A program made the position numbers and the translations under genes. A stretch of DNA of 64,000 nucleotides. Source: Ilyonectria destructans. Lineage: Eukaryota > Ascomycota > Sordariomycetes > Hypocreales > Nectriaceae. Location of the stretch: assembly GCA_020740775.1 (NCBI GenBank), contig JAHEWK010000027.1:62001-126000 (forward strand), written 5' to 3'. The notes beneath the pieces were generated by a model. It did not search any database and was not told where the DNA came from. It saw only the letters and a list, made by a program, of their open reading frames with translations. This document shows, one piece after another, positions 54,234 to 64,000 of this stretch. Numbering within the stretch: position 1 is the first letter of the stretch; each line of letters begins with the position of its first letter.

Positions 54234-55381
54234 GAGGTTATGCAGAACATCAAGGGCTGGGCACATGAAGTGTGTCGCCGTCCGTACCACTAGCTCTTTC
54301 ATTTTCTACACATTGAATGCGTTGTAAGGTAGCTAGATATGATTGGGAATCGGTTGTCCTCATGGAATTGTCTTTTGTGGCGAGATAGACTTCCGTGATA
54401 AAATCGGCAACTTGCCACAGATCATCTGTTATTTTAAACCTAAAATGACTACTCTCGCTGTTGCTGCAATACCCAGAATATATGCACGGATCTGACGAGG
54501 GTTTAATTGCGAGCCTAGTCATCTCGTCGTTCCTGGTATATTGCGCTCTGTAATATCCATAAGATCCTCAGAGCCTTATTTGTGATATGTGGGCTAGAGC
54601 CCAGGTAAAGGCTTACCCTTGACATGCATGAGGATGCCGTTCATTGCGCAGCCAAGTTTGCCGATCAGGGAGCCTGAGGCAAAGCTAAAGACCAAGGCTG
54701 AAGCCCAGGTGTGCCGCACCAAGCCACAAGTTACGCGGAGGAGCCGGAGATACCGGACCCGGTTGAGGATTCGTACAAGGGGTTTTGGACTGGCACCGAA
54801 GCAGTCTGCTTTGACACAGCATGGATTGTGAGTCTGTGCGACGATCGCTACAAGCAGATGAGTGATGGCCCTAGCGAGAGAGCGTGAGACATTAGTATGA
54901 GGCGTATGAATGATAGGGAAGAGTTTGCGTGATGGTCGTAGGGGCCATTGGGAGGCGGCGGCGCAGTGGGGACGATTGCGCAGGAATGGTGTGTGCAGGG
55001 TCCGCAGGGAGAGCGTGCGAAGATCACGCGGAATATGTTTACGATGTACTTATCCACTCCTTCCCTCTTCCCTCTTTCCCATCCGGCTTCTGCGGGTGGG
55101 GGTAGCCCCCGAGCTAGTGTGACCCCACTACGCGCCGACGAAGATGATGTGCAGTAGGGGACTGGTGATGCCCAGGGGCCAACAGGTGTGGGCAAGGTAA
55201 TGTATAAAGTACGTATTGTCCGTAGGCCATTTCTATATTGGTTATGGATTACCGTCCTCACATTGCGCAATTCAACTTACTCTTTCAGCGCAATCACATT
55301 GCTCGTCGCGCCTCCCGTCACTTCTGTTCTGTGTCGGCCTTGCACCACGCACGTTACCCACCAACCACTGCGGCCATCGAG
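54234..55381. other. intergenic
   Basis: Several frames on both strands around 54848-55270 are GC-rich and unsupported. An alternative ATG at 55244, in frame with the next gene, would add 46 residues of non-membrane sequence. I judge the start at 55382 better. Confidence 0.4.
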
Positions 55382-56308
55382 ATGGCTCCCCTTGAATTCA
55401 TTGTGGCGACATGCGTCTTCTTTCTAGATATCCCATTATCGTTTTACCAACCTACGAAGCCAGATGATCGGTTGTATTTCTGGCTTGGCCGCTTTTGTTT
55501 TACCATAGTGGCGGAGGGCATACCCCTTCTATGTCTCTGGTTTGGATATCAACCCATGGTATTAGCAAGTCTTGTCATTCTCATGGCCTTGGTCGGGAAT
55601 ATATTGGTCGAGGTAGGATTGGGACACCATCGTTCCGAGGATAGAGCTAACGGCAATCAGGAACAACATTTTGACCGCCGGATACTTCGACACAATAATA
55701 AACAGCAGTGGACTATGAGAATAGGCTGTTTTGTCAGTCTGGCACTCATTATTGGCAGCTTCATATCGCTCTATATGAAAAACCATCTCGTCCTGAGACG
55801 CTTGCTCCTTGCTACTGCCTACACGAGTCAGCGGTTTTCGGTCGTTGTCGCCTGCATCAGCATGATTCAATCGACCAAAAAGGCCGGAGGTTCCAATATT
55901 CAGGATAAAACACGCAAAAAGACGCGCTTGTATATGTCCTTGATTGCGCTTATGGTGTCTGGTGGCATCGGGTTCTCCCCCTTGCCTTTCTTTTATCAGG
56001 CGGTTGTGAGTACAGCTCTTTTACTGTAAATAACTAGAATCCTAACTCTCTAGGGTCTTTACGCATGCTCTGTCATCGTAGATTGTATATACGCCTTTTT
56101 AAGCCATCGGGGCAACAAGAAATCGCGAGTTGATCTTGCCTCTGCGATGCCTAGAGGGGAATCCAGAGAAAGTCAGATTTGGTTAGTGAAGCCTCAGCAT
56201 TCGCCAGAGAGATCACTAGGGTCAAAGAAGCCAGTGAACTTAGCCGGGCCAGTGTGGAAGATAGAGGTTACACAGTATATGAATTGGGTGCCCGAAACCA
56301 CAGCCTGA
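55382..56308 (+). CDS. multi-pass membrane protein, 292 aa, two exons
   Basis: Exons 55382-56005 and 56054-56308 are joined by a 48-nt intron (GTGAGT ... CTAACTCTCTAG), phase 0, giving 292 residues. It has about six hydrophobic segments (FIVATCVFFLDIPLSFY, FCFTIVAEGIPLLCLWFGY, LASLVILMALVGNILVEV, IGCFVSLALIIGSFISLYM, LYMSLIALMVSGGIGFSPLP, LYACSVIVDCIYAFL) and a polar tail. A central basic loop (DRRILRHNNKQQW) is probably cytosolic. No family recognised. It follows another membrane-protein gene on the same strand, so the two may be functionally linked. Confidence 0.65.
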
Positions 56309-57477
56309 TATAAGAAACCTCTAGACGCTAGTTGATATATACAATATCTTATTCATCAATACAAACCTACTCACCTCGATCTTCAACCTTCTCCAGTTTT
56401 CCTTATTGCCACCAACAACCCCGAGCTTATCCTTTCCCATGCCACAAGTTGACCTTGAGATTCATATGCTTGGCTCTCCACCAGCTGATGGGGTCAGGAA
56501 AGCCTGTAACCATCAAGCAAGTGAATTATCACGAAAGATCGGGAAATCTCCCCGACCTAAGATGACAAAGGAAGGAAAGATCCGCAGCGTAGGGCTGCTG
56601 AAAGTACATGTATGAAATGATGATGCAATTTAGATAAGAAAACTCGCATCAAACCGCATGCAGACATGCTAAAGCATTTCATCATCCCGGAACCGTGGAA
56701 TTGGCGAGGTTGAACATTGAACTACACCGGAACCGACTGAGGGAACGTAGAGTTGTTGTATCCGTATTTCTTTTCCACCAGCTTGAAATTCCTCTTACAA
56801 TCCTTATGCCTGCCTGCCTGCCGGCATTAAAAGCCCTTGCTAACTAGGTGCCTGTATGGTAAAGAGAGTAGCGGGACGGGAAAAATGACGGGGGAGAAGA
56901 GCCGCCGCAGCCAGTGACTATTGTTCAGGGCCTAGGAAATCCTGATACCTTTAAGCAGCTTGGTTCCATCACTGCTCAAGGCCTGGTTGTAAAACGACGG
57001 CCGAAGCCATCGGTAGTCGAAGCCATCAGCGATGGCAGCAGGCAGCGCAATCGAGGCCAACTCTCCAAATTCCCTCAGTTATGTGCCTGTTAATACCGCG
57101 ACGGGTCCTAAAGGCTGCTACCCGCAAATGTGGCCTTTGCAACCCCCTCGGTCTAACAGCACGCTAACAATGGCAGCCGAGAGAGAACTTTTACAGAGGA
57201 GAGTTGTGAGGAAACGAGGTAATGAGGCTGGCATAAGACGATAAAGAATATTATCATTATGGAGATGTATTTTGACGCCTGCCATCGAGTGGGAGGGTCA
57301 TTAGAATCATTACGTCGCGGAACAGGACGGAAAGAAGTATCGATTCTTATGGAAACAGTTCTTCGCATTTACACTGAGCATACCTGACGTTATCTGCTAT
57401 AAGAGAGCAAGAATCAAGAGTCCACTTCCCGGAACTGACAAATTGAGTCCGCGTATCGAATTCTGTTAAGCGAAATG
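56309..57477. other. no firm gene
   Basis: A 58-codon ATG frame (56439-56615, MPQVDLEIHMLGSPPADG) is the only one with mild coding character. Nothing else is supported. Confidence 0.3.
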
Positions 57478-57788
57478 CGCCTATGAGATGAAGATGGACT
57501 TATTCTCAATGGCGAAAGAAGAACGTGCCTGTTGACGTGCAGCGGGGATGGAATCAGGACATCAAGAACGTGTTGCAAGATCAGGTTTCAGGTTATAACG
57601 TGAATTATGTCGTCGTAGGGACAGACGGTGCCGCCGTGGCGCGTGTCCACGTGAGTGAATGTGTGGGTAGCCAAGGGGGTCAGGCAAGAGAACTAGCACC
57701 AAAGAATTTGGAGCTACCCTATACCTTGCCAACCCACCACTGTTCTTACCTGACCAGTCAGGAGTATTATCACATCAATATGCATTAG
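57478..57788 (+). CDS. possible small protein within copy 2 of a dispersed repeat
   Basis: 57478-57613 repeats 18436-18570. Here an ATG at 57525 opens 87 codons (MPVDVQRGWNQDIKNVLQ ... YVVVGTDGAAVARVHVSE). The homologous frame at the other locus has a stop. It may be the better preserved copy of a small gene, or a fragment of a mobile sequence. No family recognised. Confidence 0.3.
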
Positions 57789-60700
57789 GACGAACAAGGT
57801 TGTTCATAACGTGTCGTTGTATCAGAGAGAAGAGAAAACTGTGACAATACACACTCCGTTTGGTTAGAAGGTCCAGGAAATTGTTCATGTTTCGGTACGT
57901 ATAAGGGGTTGATTACACCCTATCTGTGCCTTCACACACTGCAGCCTCGTAGTCGTACAGAGGATGACATAGGCCCTGCAGGCTATTCCCATGCCCTAGT
58001 AGAAGCTGTAGTCACCATTAGTAACTTCAGTTGGTACCGCCATAGCCCGTTCGTCGTACGACGCAGAATACCCCGTCTGGCAGGATATTTCGCCTACTCA
58101 TGTGGAAGGCCGCCTCAATTTCCCGACAGCCTCGATCAACGAGAGCCCTAAGATAGTGCAACCCAGAGTCGAAACAAGGCGGCATCGGGGCTAGGTGCAT
58201 GGTGGAGAGAAGAAGAGGATTAGCACATTGCGAGAGGGAATTGGGGGCCGCCTCACGCGTATAAGTGTGCCATATGACTACCAAGGAAGTTTTCCTCTAA
58301 TCCCAGCATTGATGCCCCGAAGGGGGGGAATTCACCATCGACTCAACAAACGCTTCCATACATATCCCCCTTTTATTGTTTACCCAAGCACTCGTCTTCA
58401 TGATCCTCTCCGTTTCCCCGCTGCTCTACTGAGCGAGTCGGCCCATCGACTTCAAATTCACAACTACGAACCAACGCATACCGATTGCACCATGACACAA
58501 CTACAACAATTACACTGACCACGTTCACCGAATAGCCGGTCTTGTCCTAGCAAGCCCCATCTTGCTAGGCTCTACGTATCAACCGGCACTGCGGTTCTAT
58601 TTCTATTCAAGCCGAACCTTGCGCCCCCCCCCCCCTATGTCGACTAGTCTCCCGTATGCCGGCACGGGCTGACGAAATCTTGATGACGTGTGTCCTCGTG
58701 CTGCCGAATTTGCTCTACGAATTATTCTACAGTTGCTTGCAAGAACAGGGAACAGATCAAGTAAGACCAGGACTCACACCAAACTACCAAGAGATGATCT
58801 AATGCATACAAGAGTGGTAGCTTCTACATCATGTTCCTATCTGCGCCTATAGCTTGAACTTAGGCCTTAACCTTGGACAGGACAAAATTGGTCTTAGTTT
58901 CTTGACTGAGGATGATTATCAAGGGTCATCATCCATGCAATTCACCACTTCGTACACTACATCTTCTATTACATTGGCTCGGGGTACGATTCATAATACC
59001 GTCAACTCCGATTCCCATAAGGAATGCAAACCGAGGTTGCAACAGCCTGTTAGCCCGACGTAGCAGACAAGGACTCTAGGATGCTGAATCTGAGGAATTT
59101 ATAATGATTTCCATTTCCCGAATCAACTACAATGCATAGAATGGACTGAAGCATACAGCTTCCGTTGGATGAGGCTGTTACTACCGATATTGTTGCGCCG
59201 GTAAGATGTGCATCAGCTGGGCCACATATATGATGGCTAGCTGTAATAATGCGAGGCCCTTGAGAAGCGTGACAAAAACAGCACTGGAAAATCCATCTGT
59301 CAGGCGGCGGTTTGTCATCTTGATTCGGTTGGGCTCATCTATGTAGTCATCCTCATTGTCAAATCGGGTGCCACGCTCGGGCTGCCTTCACGAGCATGCC
59401 GCCAAGAAGCGCAATATGGAACGATCCTTGACTCCGATAGCTATCATACCAACCACCAGGACTGCACCACGGCCGCCGGGGGATTTTTCCACCCGGTTCC
59501 ATCAAGGTACGGCACACCATCCTAGGGCCGTGTGGCTTAAAATTGAACCCGGATCATATCCCCGGGACCATAGGGATTAATTCTTAGTCGTTCGCAGGGA
59601 TCGTCTCTGATCCTGATCCTGGGTACTACCTGCTCCGTACGAATACTACCAAGCGTCATTTTCTGGTCACCCCTTAGGTCTACCCATGGCAGACGCCCCG
59701 CGGGTGAGAGAAAACAAGCCTATTCCTAATCAGCACCAATCGACAATACACTATACCCCTGTCCCATCCTGTACTTCGACGGAGCCATGTTTCCGTACCA
59801 TAGGGAACAGCTCAGGACGGTAAGCACGACATGGATCTGGTTATTATTGGTGCGGTGTGCCGGCGCTATTTTCTTTTGCCGAAGGCAAGAAATCTCGTAA
59901 ACTCATAAATACCACTCACCGCCGGGTTGGAGGTTAGACTGATGCATCATTCTCATTCCTGGTTATCGACGAGGCTTGTAGCACAAGACGCAAAGCCCAA
60001 GCAACATCACAGCTACAATGGCAAACGCATGTGCCCATTCATTCCGAATCATCAAGTCGGACAGTACCTTGATGCAGTGGGTTTGCCAACATTGTCGCTC
60101 CGGTCCCCACTGGATGATATCCGAGTGTATTTACTGCAAGCTTCATCTCTGTCGAGTATGCATACAAGCAGTGTAAAATATTTACAACAACGGGAGAGCC
60201 TCAACTACCAAGATAATATCTTTACCATTATCCTTCCTGTATATTTTCAGGTCGCCAACCCAACTTCCCTATTGCAGCTACAACAGCCGGACCAACGGTA
60301 AGAGAATTTGACAATATCTTAAACTCGAAACACAACTGAATGTAACGAGGGGTTACGACTGAGCTATACTGGCCCCTGAAATCAACGGAGGCACTGATCC
60401 GGAATCGAGGAATGGCAAAATAAGTCCAAGGACTATGATTCAGTAACTTTCCAGAGGCTGTGTCTTGTACATTGGAGGAGCGTCGAGACTATAGTGGTCC
60501 CCCGGCGAGTGGGGTTACCTGACTGGAACGTTTCAACGTTAATCTCAATTCACTGCAGAGAATCCTTTCGGTCACAGTTAAGTTGGTGTGGTATGGAATT
60601 CGGTGTCGAGAGTAGCGTGTTGTGTGGAGGAATCCACGATATCAGGCTGAGCACTCTATAATAGCAAATTCCACGAGCGCCTTCACCTTATCCAGAGCTG

Positions 60701-61241
60701 TACTGCAACGACGTCCGTATGCTAAGCCACTGTTTTTAGGCATAGTTTCCACTAAAATAAACATCACAACAACCCTGCAGTTGCAGCAATGAAGTCGCCA
60801 GCCCTGAAGTAGCAAAATGGAGAGATGAGCTGAAGGCAATTGATCAATAATAGATACAGAGGAACTGGCACCGCAGACCACCTCATACGGCCTCTCTCCT
60901 GCCTTGTTCTAGTCTGATACTTGGTTGCGTGTCGCTCTCAGCCCTATTTCGATCACAGCCGACTCGCCAAAGGAGCTCCTCGATCCGGGACAGAGGCTAA
61001 TTCGCCCCCGAGATCATCAAAAGCCGCACGAATGCTTGGCAACATGAGTATGTTGTATGGTCTCTTACCCCATGCGGCGTTAGCGTTCTCGCGCGGCGCG
61101 GGGATTGAGCACGTGCGTTCGACCAAACAAGACGGGTGCGCGATTTTTGCGTCAAGGTGGGCCCGGCTAAAAGCTTGCGCGCGCGCGCGTGTGCAATCGT
61201 CAGCTTGTCCCAGTCATTGTTCACGTCCGCGCAACTCCGAC
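57789..61241. other. long gene-poor region
   Basis: No supported gene over 3.4 kb. It has a C13 homopolymer near 58623 and several frames with chance-like composition (59927-60301, 58195-58518). Just before 61242 lies an alternating (GC)n/(GT)n run at about 61177-61196. The last 250 bp is presumably the promoter of the next gene. Confidence 0.45.
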
Positions 61242-62521
61242 ATGGCCCAACAACCTGGCACGATTGACCCGAATGAAGCCGTTACTGGTATCATCTGCTC
61301 AATTTTCACAAGCGAGCAGGGCTTTTCTGCACCCAAAAATACCGACAACAGACTGAAAGCTTTGGAAGCCAATGAGGCGAAAGATCGTGCAGAACGGCAG
61401 CTTTTGTCAAAATCGAAAGAAGCCTGGATTGCATATCGCATCGCGGTCGAGTTGGGATCCATCCAGCCGGATGATTTTAGCAAATTGTCTGACGACCAGG
61501 TTGCCAGTATAGTCCTTCGGACCAAGGCCATTAGAAACCCCTCATCTACAGGTATCACCACCCTAACCTCTCGCGTTTTTGAGCGCGCAGCCCGAGGGAG
61601 AGTCAGAAGTAGTAGGTTAAACGCAACTTCAGACCAGACGCTTCTAACAGACCAGAGAAATACAACTCGATTATCGGACATCCCGTCAACGAAAATCTCC
61701 CTCCCCCCCGGAAAAGGAAACGCGGGCTCCCGGGCACACCCGAATTCCCCACATCTCCCAGTCCCACGATCACGACTCTGACGTTCGAACCATCAACCAT
61801 GCGGGAGACGGATATTCTAGTCGAAAGAGGATCGGTCAATGATGCCCCCTCACAAACGAGCGGCCGTGCGAACGTCGAACCAGCTTCCTCGAATGGTAGC
61901 CAAGGGCCTAACAGCAATTTAACACATGGCAACGACATGAGAGGCGGCTGTGATACCGTAGGCCAATATGTGGCGCTTGATTGGGAGGTGTTTGAGGGAT
62001 GCCTTTACACCTGGCCACCCGCTCAATACTTACAACACGTCTTCGACCCACGTACTTGTCGGGAAATCGTACAGAAAGAGGGGGCAGCATCCGTTGGCTT
62101 TCAGTGGACGGATCAGGCAACCGAATCACGATTTAGTTTTCACCTCCGAGACAAAGCGGACTCAAACCTAGCCTATGAACTTTACGGTGTCCACATCGAT
62201 ATAATCGATGCTGGGCAATCTACTTGCTATAGAACTATATCCCATAACGATGGTTCAGTCGGAAAAATACCGAAGGGCAGCCGGTATTGTTTATCACAGG
62301 CCATGGTCCGACCAATTCAGACCAGGCTTGGTGACGTGGTGGGTCAGGCCGTAAAGAGAAGCACACGGCGTGGACAGGAGGACAGGGCTGGCAGGGCTTT
62401 GACGGACTGTATTATTTTGAACGTTTATGGTGATTCGAGCCGGTTCACACGGGTTGATGTGATAGTTGACTTTATAGACGTGTTTGGGATCGCTGCGCGG
62501 TTCTGGCCAGCGCAGGTTTAG
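61242..62521 (+). CDS. helical protein with NLS linker, 426 aa if one frameshift is ignored
   Basis: The frame from ATG 61242 reads an N-terminal helical region (AEANEAKD-like, KEAWIAYRIAVELGSIQPDD) to ISLPPGKGN near 61700 and stops at 61781. The +1 frame starting in the same C-run gives PRKRKRGLPGTPEF, a classic nuclear-localisation patch, a Ser/Thr/Pro linker and a globular C-terminal domain (YVALDWEVFEGCLYTWPPAQ ... ELYGVHIDIIDAG ... TDCIILNVYGD) to a stop at 62521. The run CTCCCTCCCCCCCGG near 61697 has seven Cs; eight would join the frames perfectly. Either a homopolymer error or a real break. Its stop overlaps the stop of the small convergent gene. Architecture parallels 46298-47323. 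Confidence 0.6.
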
Positions 62522-62816
62522 TCGCTCTTGATCTCCCTCAATTCTCCCCCGGCAGGGACTTGCGCAAAATACCCCGCGGGTAAAAGGACGATCCCCTCCT
62601 GCTCATCAAATGTTTTCCAAGTTTTGCCTTCGCTGTCGAGGTACTTCACGGTTCCGCCGCTCCAAATCACCTTTTTTCCTACGCCCCTCACCACCCCGGC
62701 GGTAACCGTGGCCTTCTCGGCCGTGTCGTATAATTTCGGATCGAAAGCATCAACGGTCAAGGAAGACTGAATGCCTGTCAGTTGAGTGTCTGCAGTTAAA
62801 CTCGGCGTCTTACCAT
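62518..62816 (-). CDS. small beta-rich protein, 83 aa, one-codon first exon
   Basis: The first coding exon is the ATG alone (62814-62816), followed by a 47-nt intron (62767-62813, GTAAGA donor, TTTAAC, ATTCAG acceptor) and exon 2 (62518-62766). The protein has strand-rich sequence (EKATVTAGVVRGVGKKVIW, GGTVKYLDSEGKTWKTF, VLLPAGYFAQVPAGGELREI), no signal peptide and no membrane span. Its stop TAA shares bases with the TAG of the opposing gene. Small size, tiny first exon, strand pattern with V..G.tv..D..G near the middle and a terminal GGxxEL/RE element match the 78-aa gene at 46011. I infer a shared family, weakly. Confidence 0.55.
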
Positions 62817-64000
62817 AGCTTGTCCGCTGGGATTAGGTATAATAAAGGAAGTAAGTGAGCAGGTATGCTAGCTCAAAGTCCGATGATGTCGACACATGGT
62901 TATGTCAAGCGGAGTAACCAGACTACTTCGCAGAAATACAACACAGGGAATAATGTCGGTGCCCGATTGCCTCGAGTGCTCAACCCGATGACTAGTCACA
63001 TGACTGGACTGGTTGCGTTGAGTTTCCACGCATCAAAGATGGGCATGTGGCCCCGTATGAGCAACGCAATCACGATATCTGGTTGGACTGAAGTATTCGT
63101 GCCCCAGAAGCAAGGGCCATCCAAGCTTCAAAGCCTAGCTGGCAGCGCAGGGATCCTTCCACGCGAAGTTTTCGGCTTTGCACGCGAGCGGGGTTGGAAC
63201 TTTGCATGTGGACTCGGTTGCGCACGCGCGTGAGCAAGACTTGGTGGGGCTAGTTGCTCGCGCGAGACTCGGGTTGCGCACGCGCGTGAGCAAGACTTGG
63301 CAAGACTAGTTGCTCTGACATTTCGCATGTGCGGTCGGGAACCTGGTCATTATTCGACGAGTTGGTCAACCATACCCTAATTCACAGATTGACATCTGGG
63401 CCCCGACACGCCAAGGATGTATCCAAAGAATTGTGAAGGGCTCGCAAAGAAACAACCCAGACGTTGCCTTCCACTCCGTTTCACTACGATTTATTTCACT
63501 TCTCTTACGCAGCTGGTCGTGCGCACCTAGGTGTGGTAGGTGGAGCGTACGACAGGTAGAGCGTTTGCGTGCGGCACGCTGGTGGGGCCTGGGGCAGTCG
63601 TACTGCAGGTGGCCATGCGGTCGGTGAGCGGCTCGGGATGAGACCCTCTAGCTTAATCTTGACCTCGCTTTGGCTAGAACCGAACCTCAATTGATCAGCC
63701 GCGTATAGGGTGACCTAGGCCAAGTTCACTGGTGCTAACGCATGTTAACGAGTCGCACGGCGGCCACACCTAACACGATGCATAGCAATCGCATTGGGGC
63801 TGAGATAATTCCCTTGCGGAGATCTGTGGAGTCTTCCGATTAACCTGTGTTGAAATCCTCTATATCTCAAATGAAGCATGGGCTCTGTAAGGGTAAGCCA
63901 TTCACCTCAGCGAACGATTCAGGTTTTCTCAATCATTAGTCCTCAGATCTGGATCGGGGAAGTGACTACAGGCTAAGCGTGGCTGCGCTCGAAACGATGG
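62817..64000. other. no gene recognised, with a GC-rich direct repeat
   Basis: A 122-codon frame (62865-63233) lacks support. The CG-alternating direct repeat at 63211-63320 is the only clear structure. Confidence 0.4.
63211..63320. repeat. two tandem 55-bp units with CGCACGCGCG core
   Basis: Units 63211-63265 and 63266-63320 share GACTCGG..TTGCGCACGCGC and GTGAGCAAGACTTGG ... CTAGTTGCTC with few differences. The core is alternating purine-pyrimidine and could adopt Z-DNA. Confidence 0.75.

Noticed and set aside
1..64000. tRNA, rRNA genes or CRISPR arrays
   Set aside because: I looked for B-box-like GGTTCGANTCC words and regularly spaced repeats and found none that form a tRNA or array; the only tandem arrays are the minisatellites described.

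Overview
ORGANISM. The window reads as nuclear DNA of a filamentous ascomycete, most likely a eurotiomycete of the Aspergillus/Penicillium kind. Genes are monocistronic and split by short GT..AG introns of about 44-60 nt with CTAAC/CTGAC-like branch sites. The recognisable families (the fungal F-box family with a WDLGTC motif, an M16 insulysin, a short bZIP factor, a fungal Hsp70-like ATPase, kinesin-light-chain-type TPRs, DUF3716) are typical of such genomes. Gene density is low, relics are common and a DNA transposon is present, so this looks like an accessory or subtelomere-like region rather than a conserved core block. I could not compare it with any database. LAYOUT. 0.7-5.3 kb: an unknown protein, a small tail-to-tail protein and an intact three-exon F-box gene. 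5.7-13.5 kb: relics with stop codons, a TPR gene, an ankyrin-like relic, a small Cys-rich gene and copies of a dispersed repeat. 13.5-23 kb: a RanBP2-type mini zinc finger, an aminoglycoside-phosphotransferase-like kinase, a broken cupin cut by the repeat, two unknown larger proteins, a FolD-like (methylene-THF dehydrogenase family) gene and a perfect 82-bp inverted repeat. 23.5-31 kb: a six-exon Hsp70-like gene and a four-exon insulysin, the most core-like pair. 32-41.4 kb: a frameshifted TPR gene, a Myb/SANT gene with an internal stop, a single-pass membrane protein and an intact bZIP gene. 42.6-47.6 kb: a decaying multi-pass membrane gene, a convergent gene pair and a minisatellite. 47.7-52.6 kb: a 4.95-kb DNA transposon with 36-bp terminal inverted repeats, a 6-bp target duplication, an integrase-core DDE transposase, a DUF3716 gene and a third gene. 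52.6-56.3 kb: a small zinc-ribbon gene divergent from two multi-pass membrane protein genes. 56.3-64 kb: mostly non-coding, with a second convergent gene pair like that at 46-47 kb. HOW THE GENES MAY WORK TOGETHER. I see no metabolic cluster. The most system-like pattern is a module seen twice (46.0-47.3 kb and 61.2-62.8 kb). In each, a helical protein with a nuclear-localisation-like basic patch and a C-terminal globular domain lies tail-to-tail, within a few bases, with a gene for a small (78 or 83 aa) predicted beta-rich protein whose first coding exon is only one or two codons long. Stand-alone TPR, Hsp70-like, F-box, ankyrin and possible HET-domain relics give the region the flavour of fungal recognition or incompatibility gene neighbourhoods. 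That is inference only.
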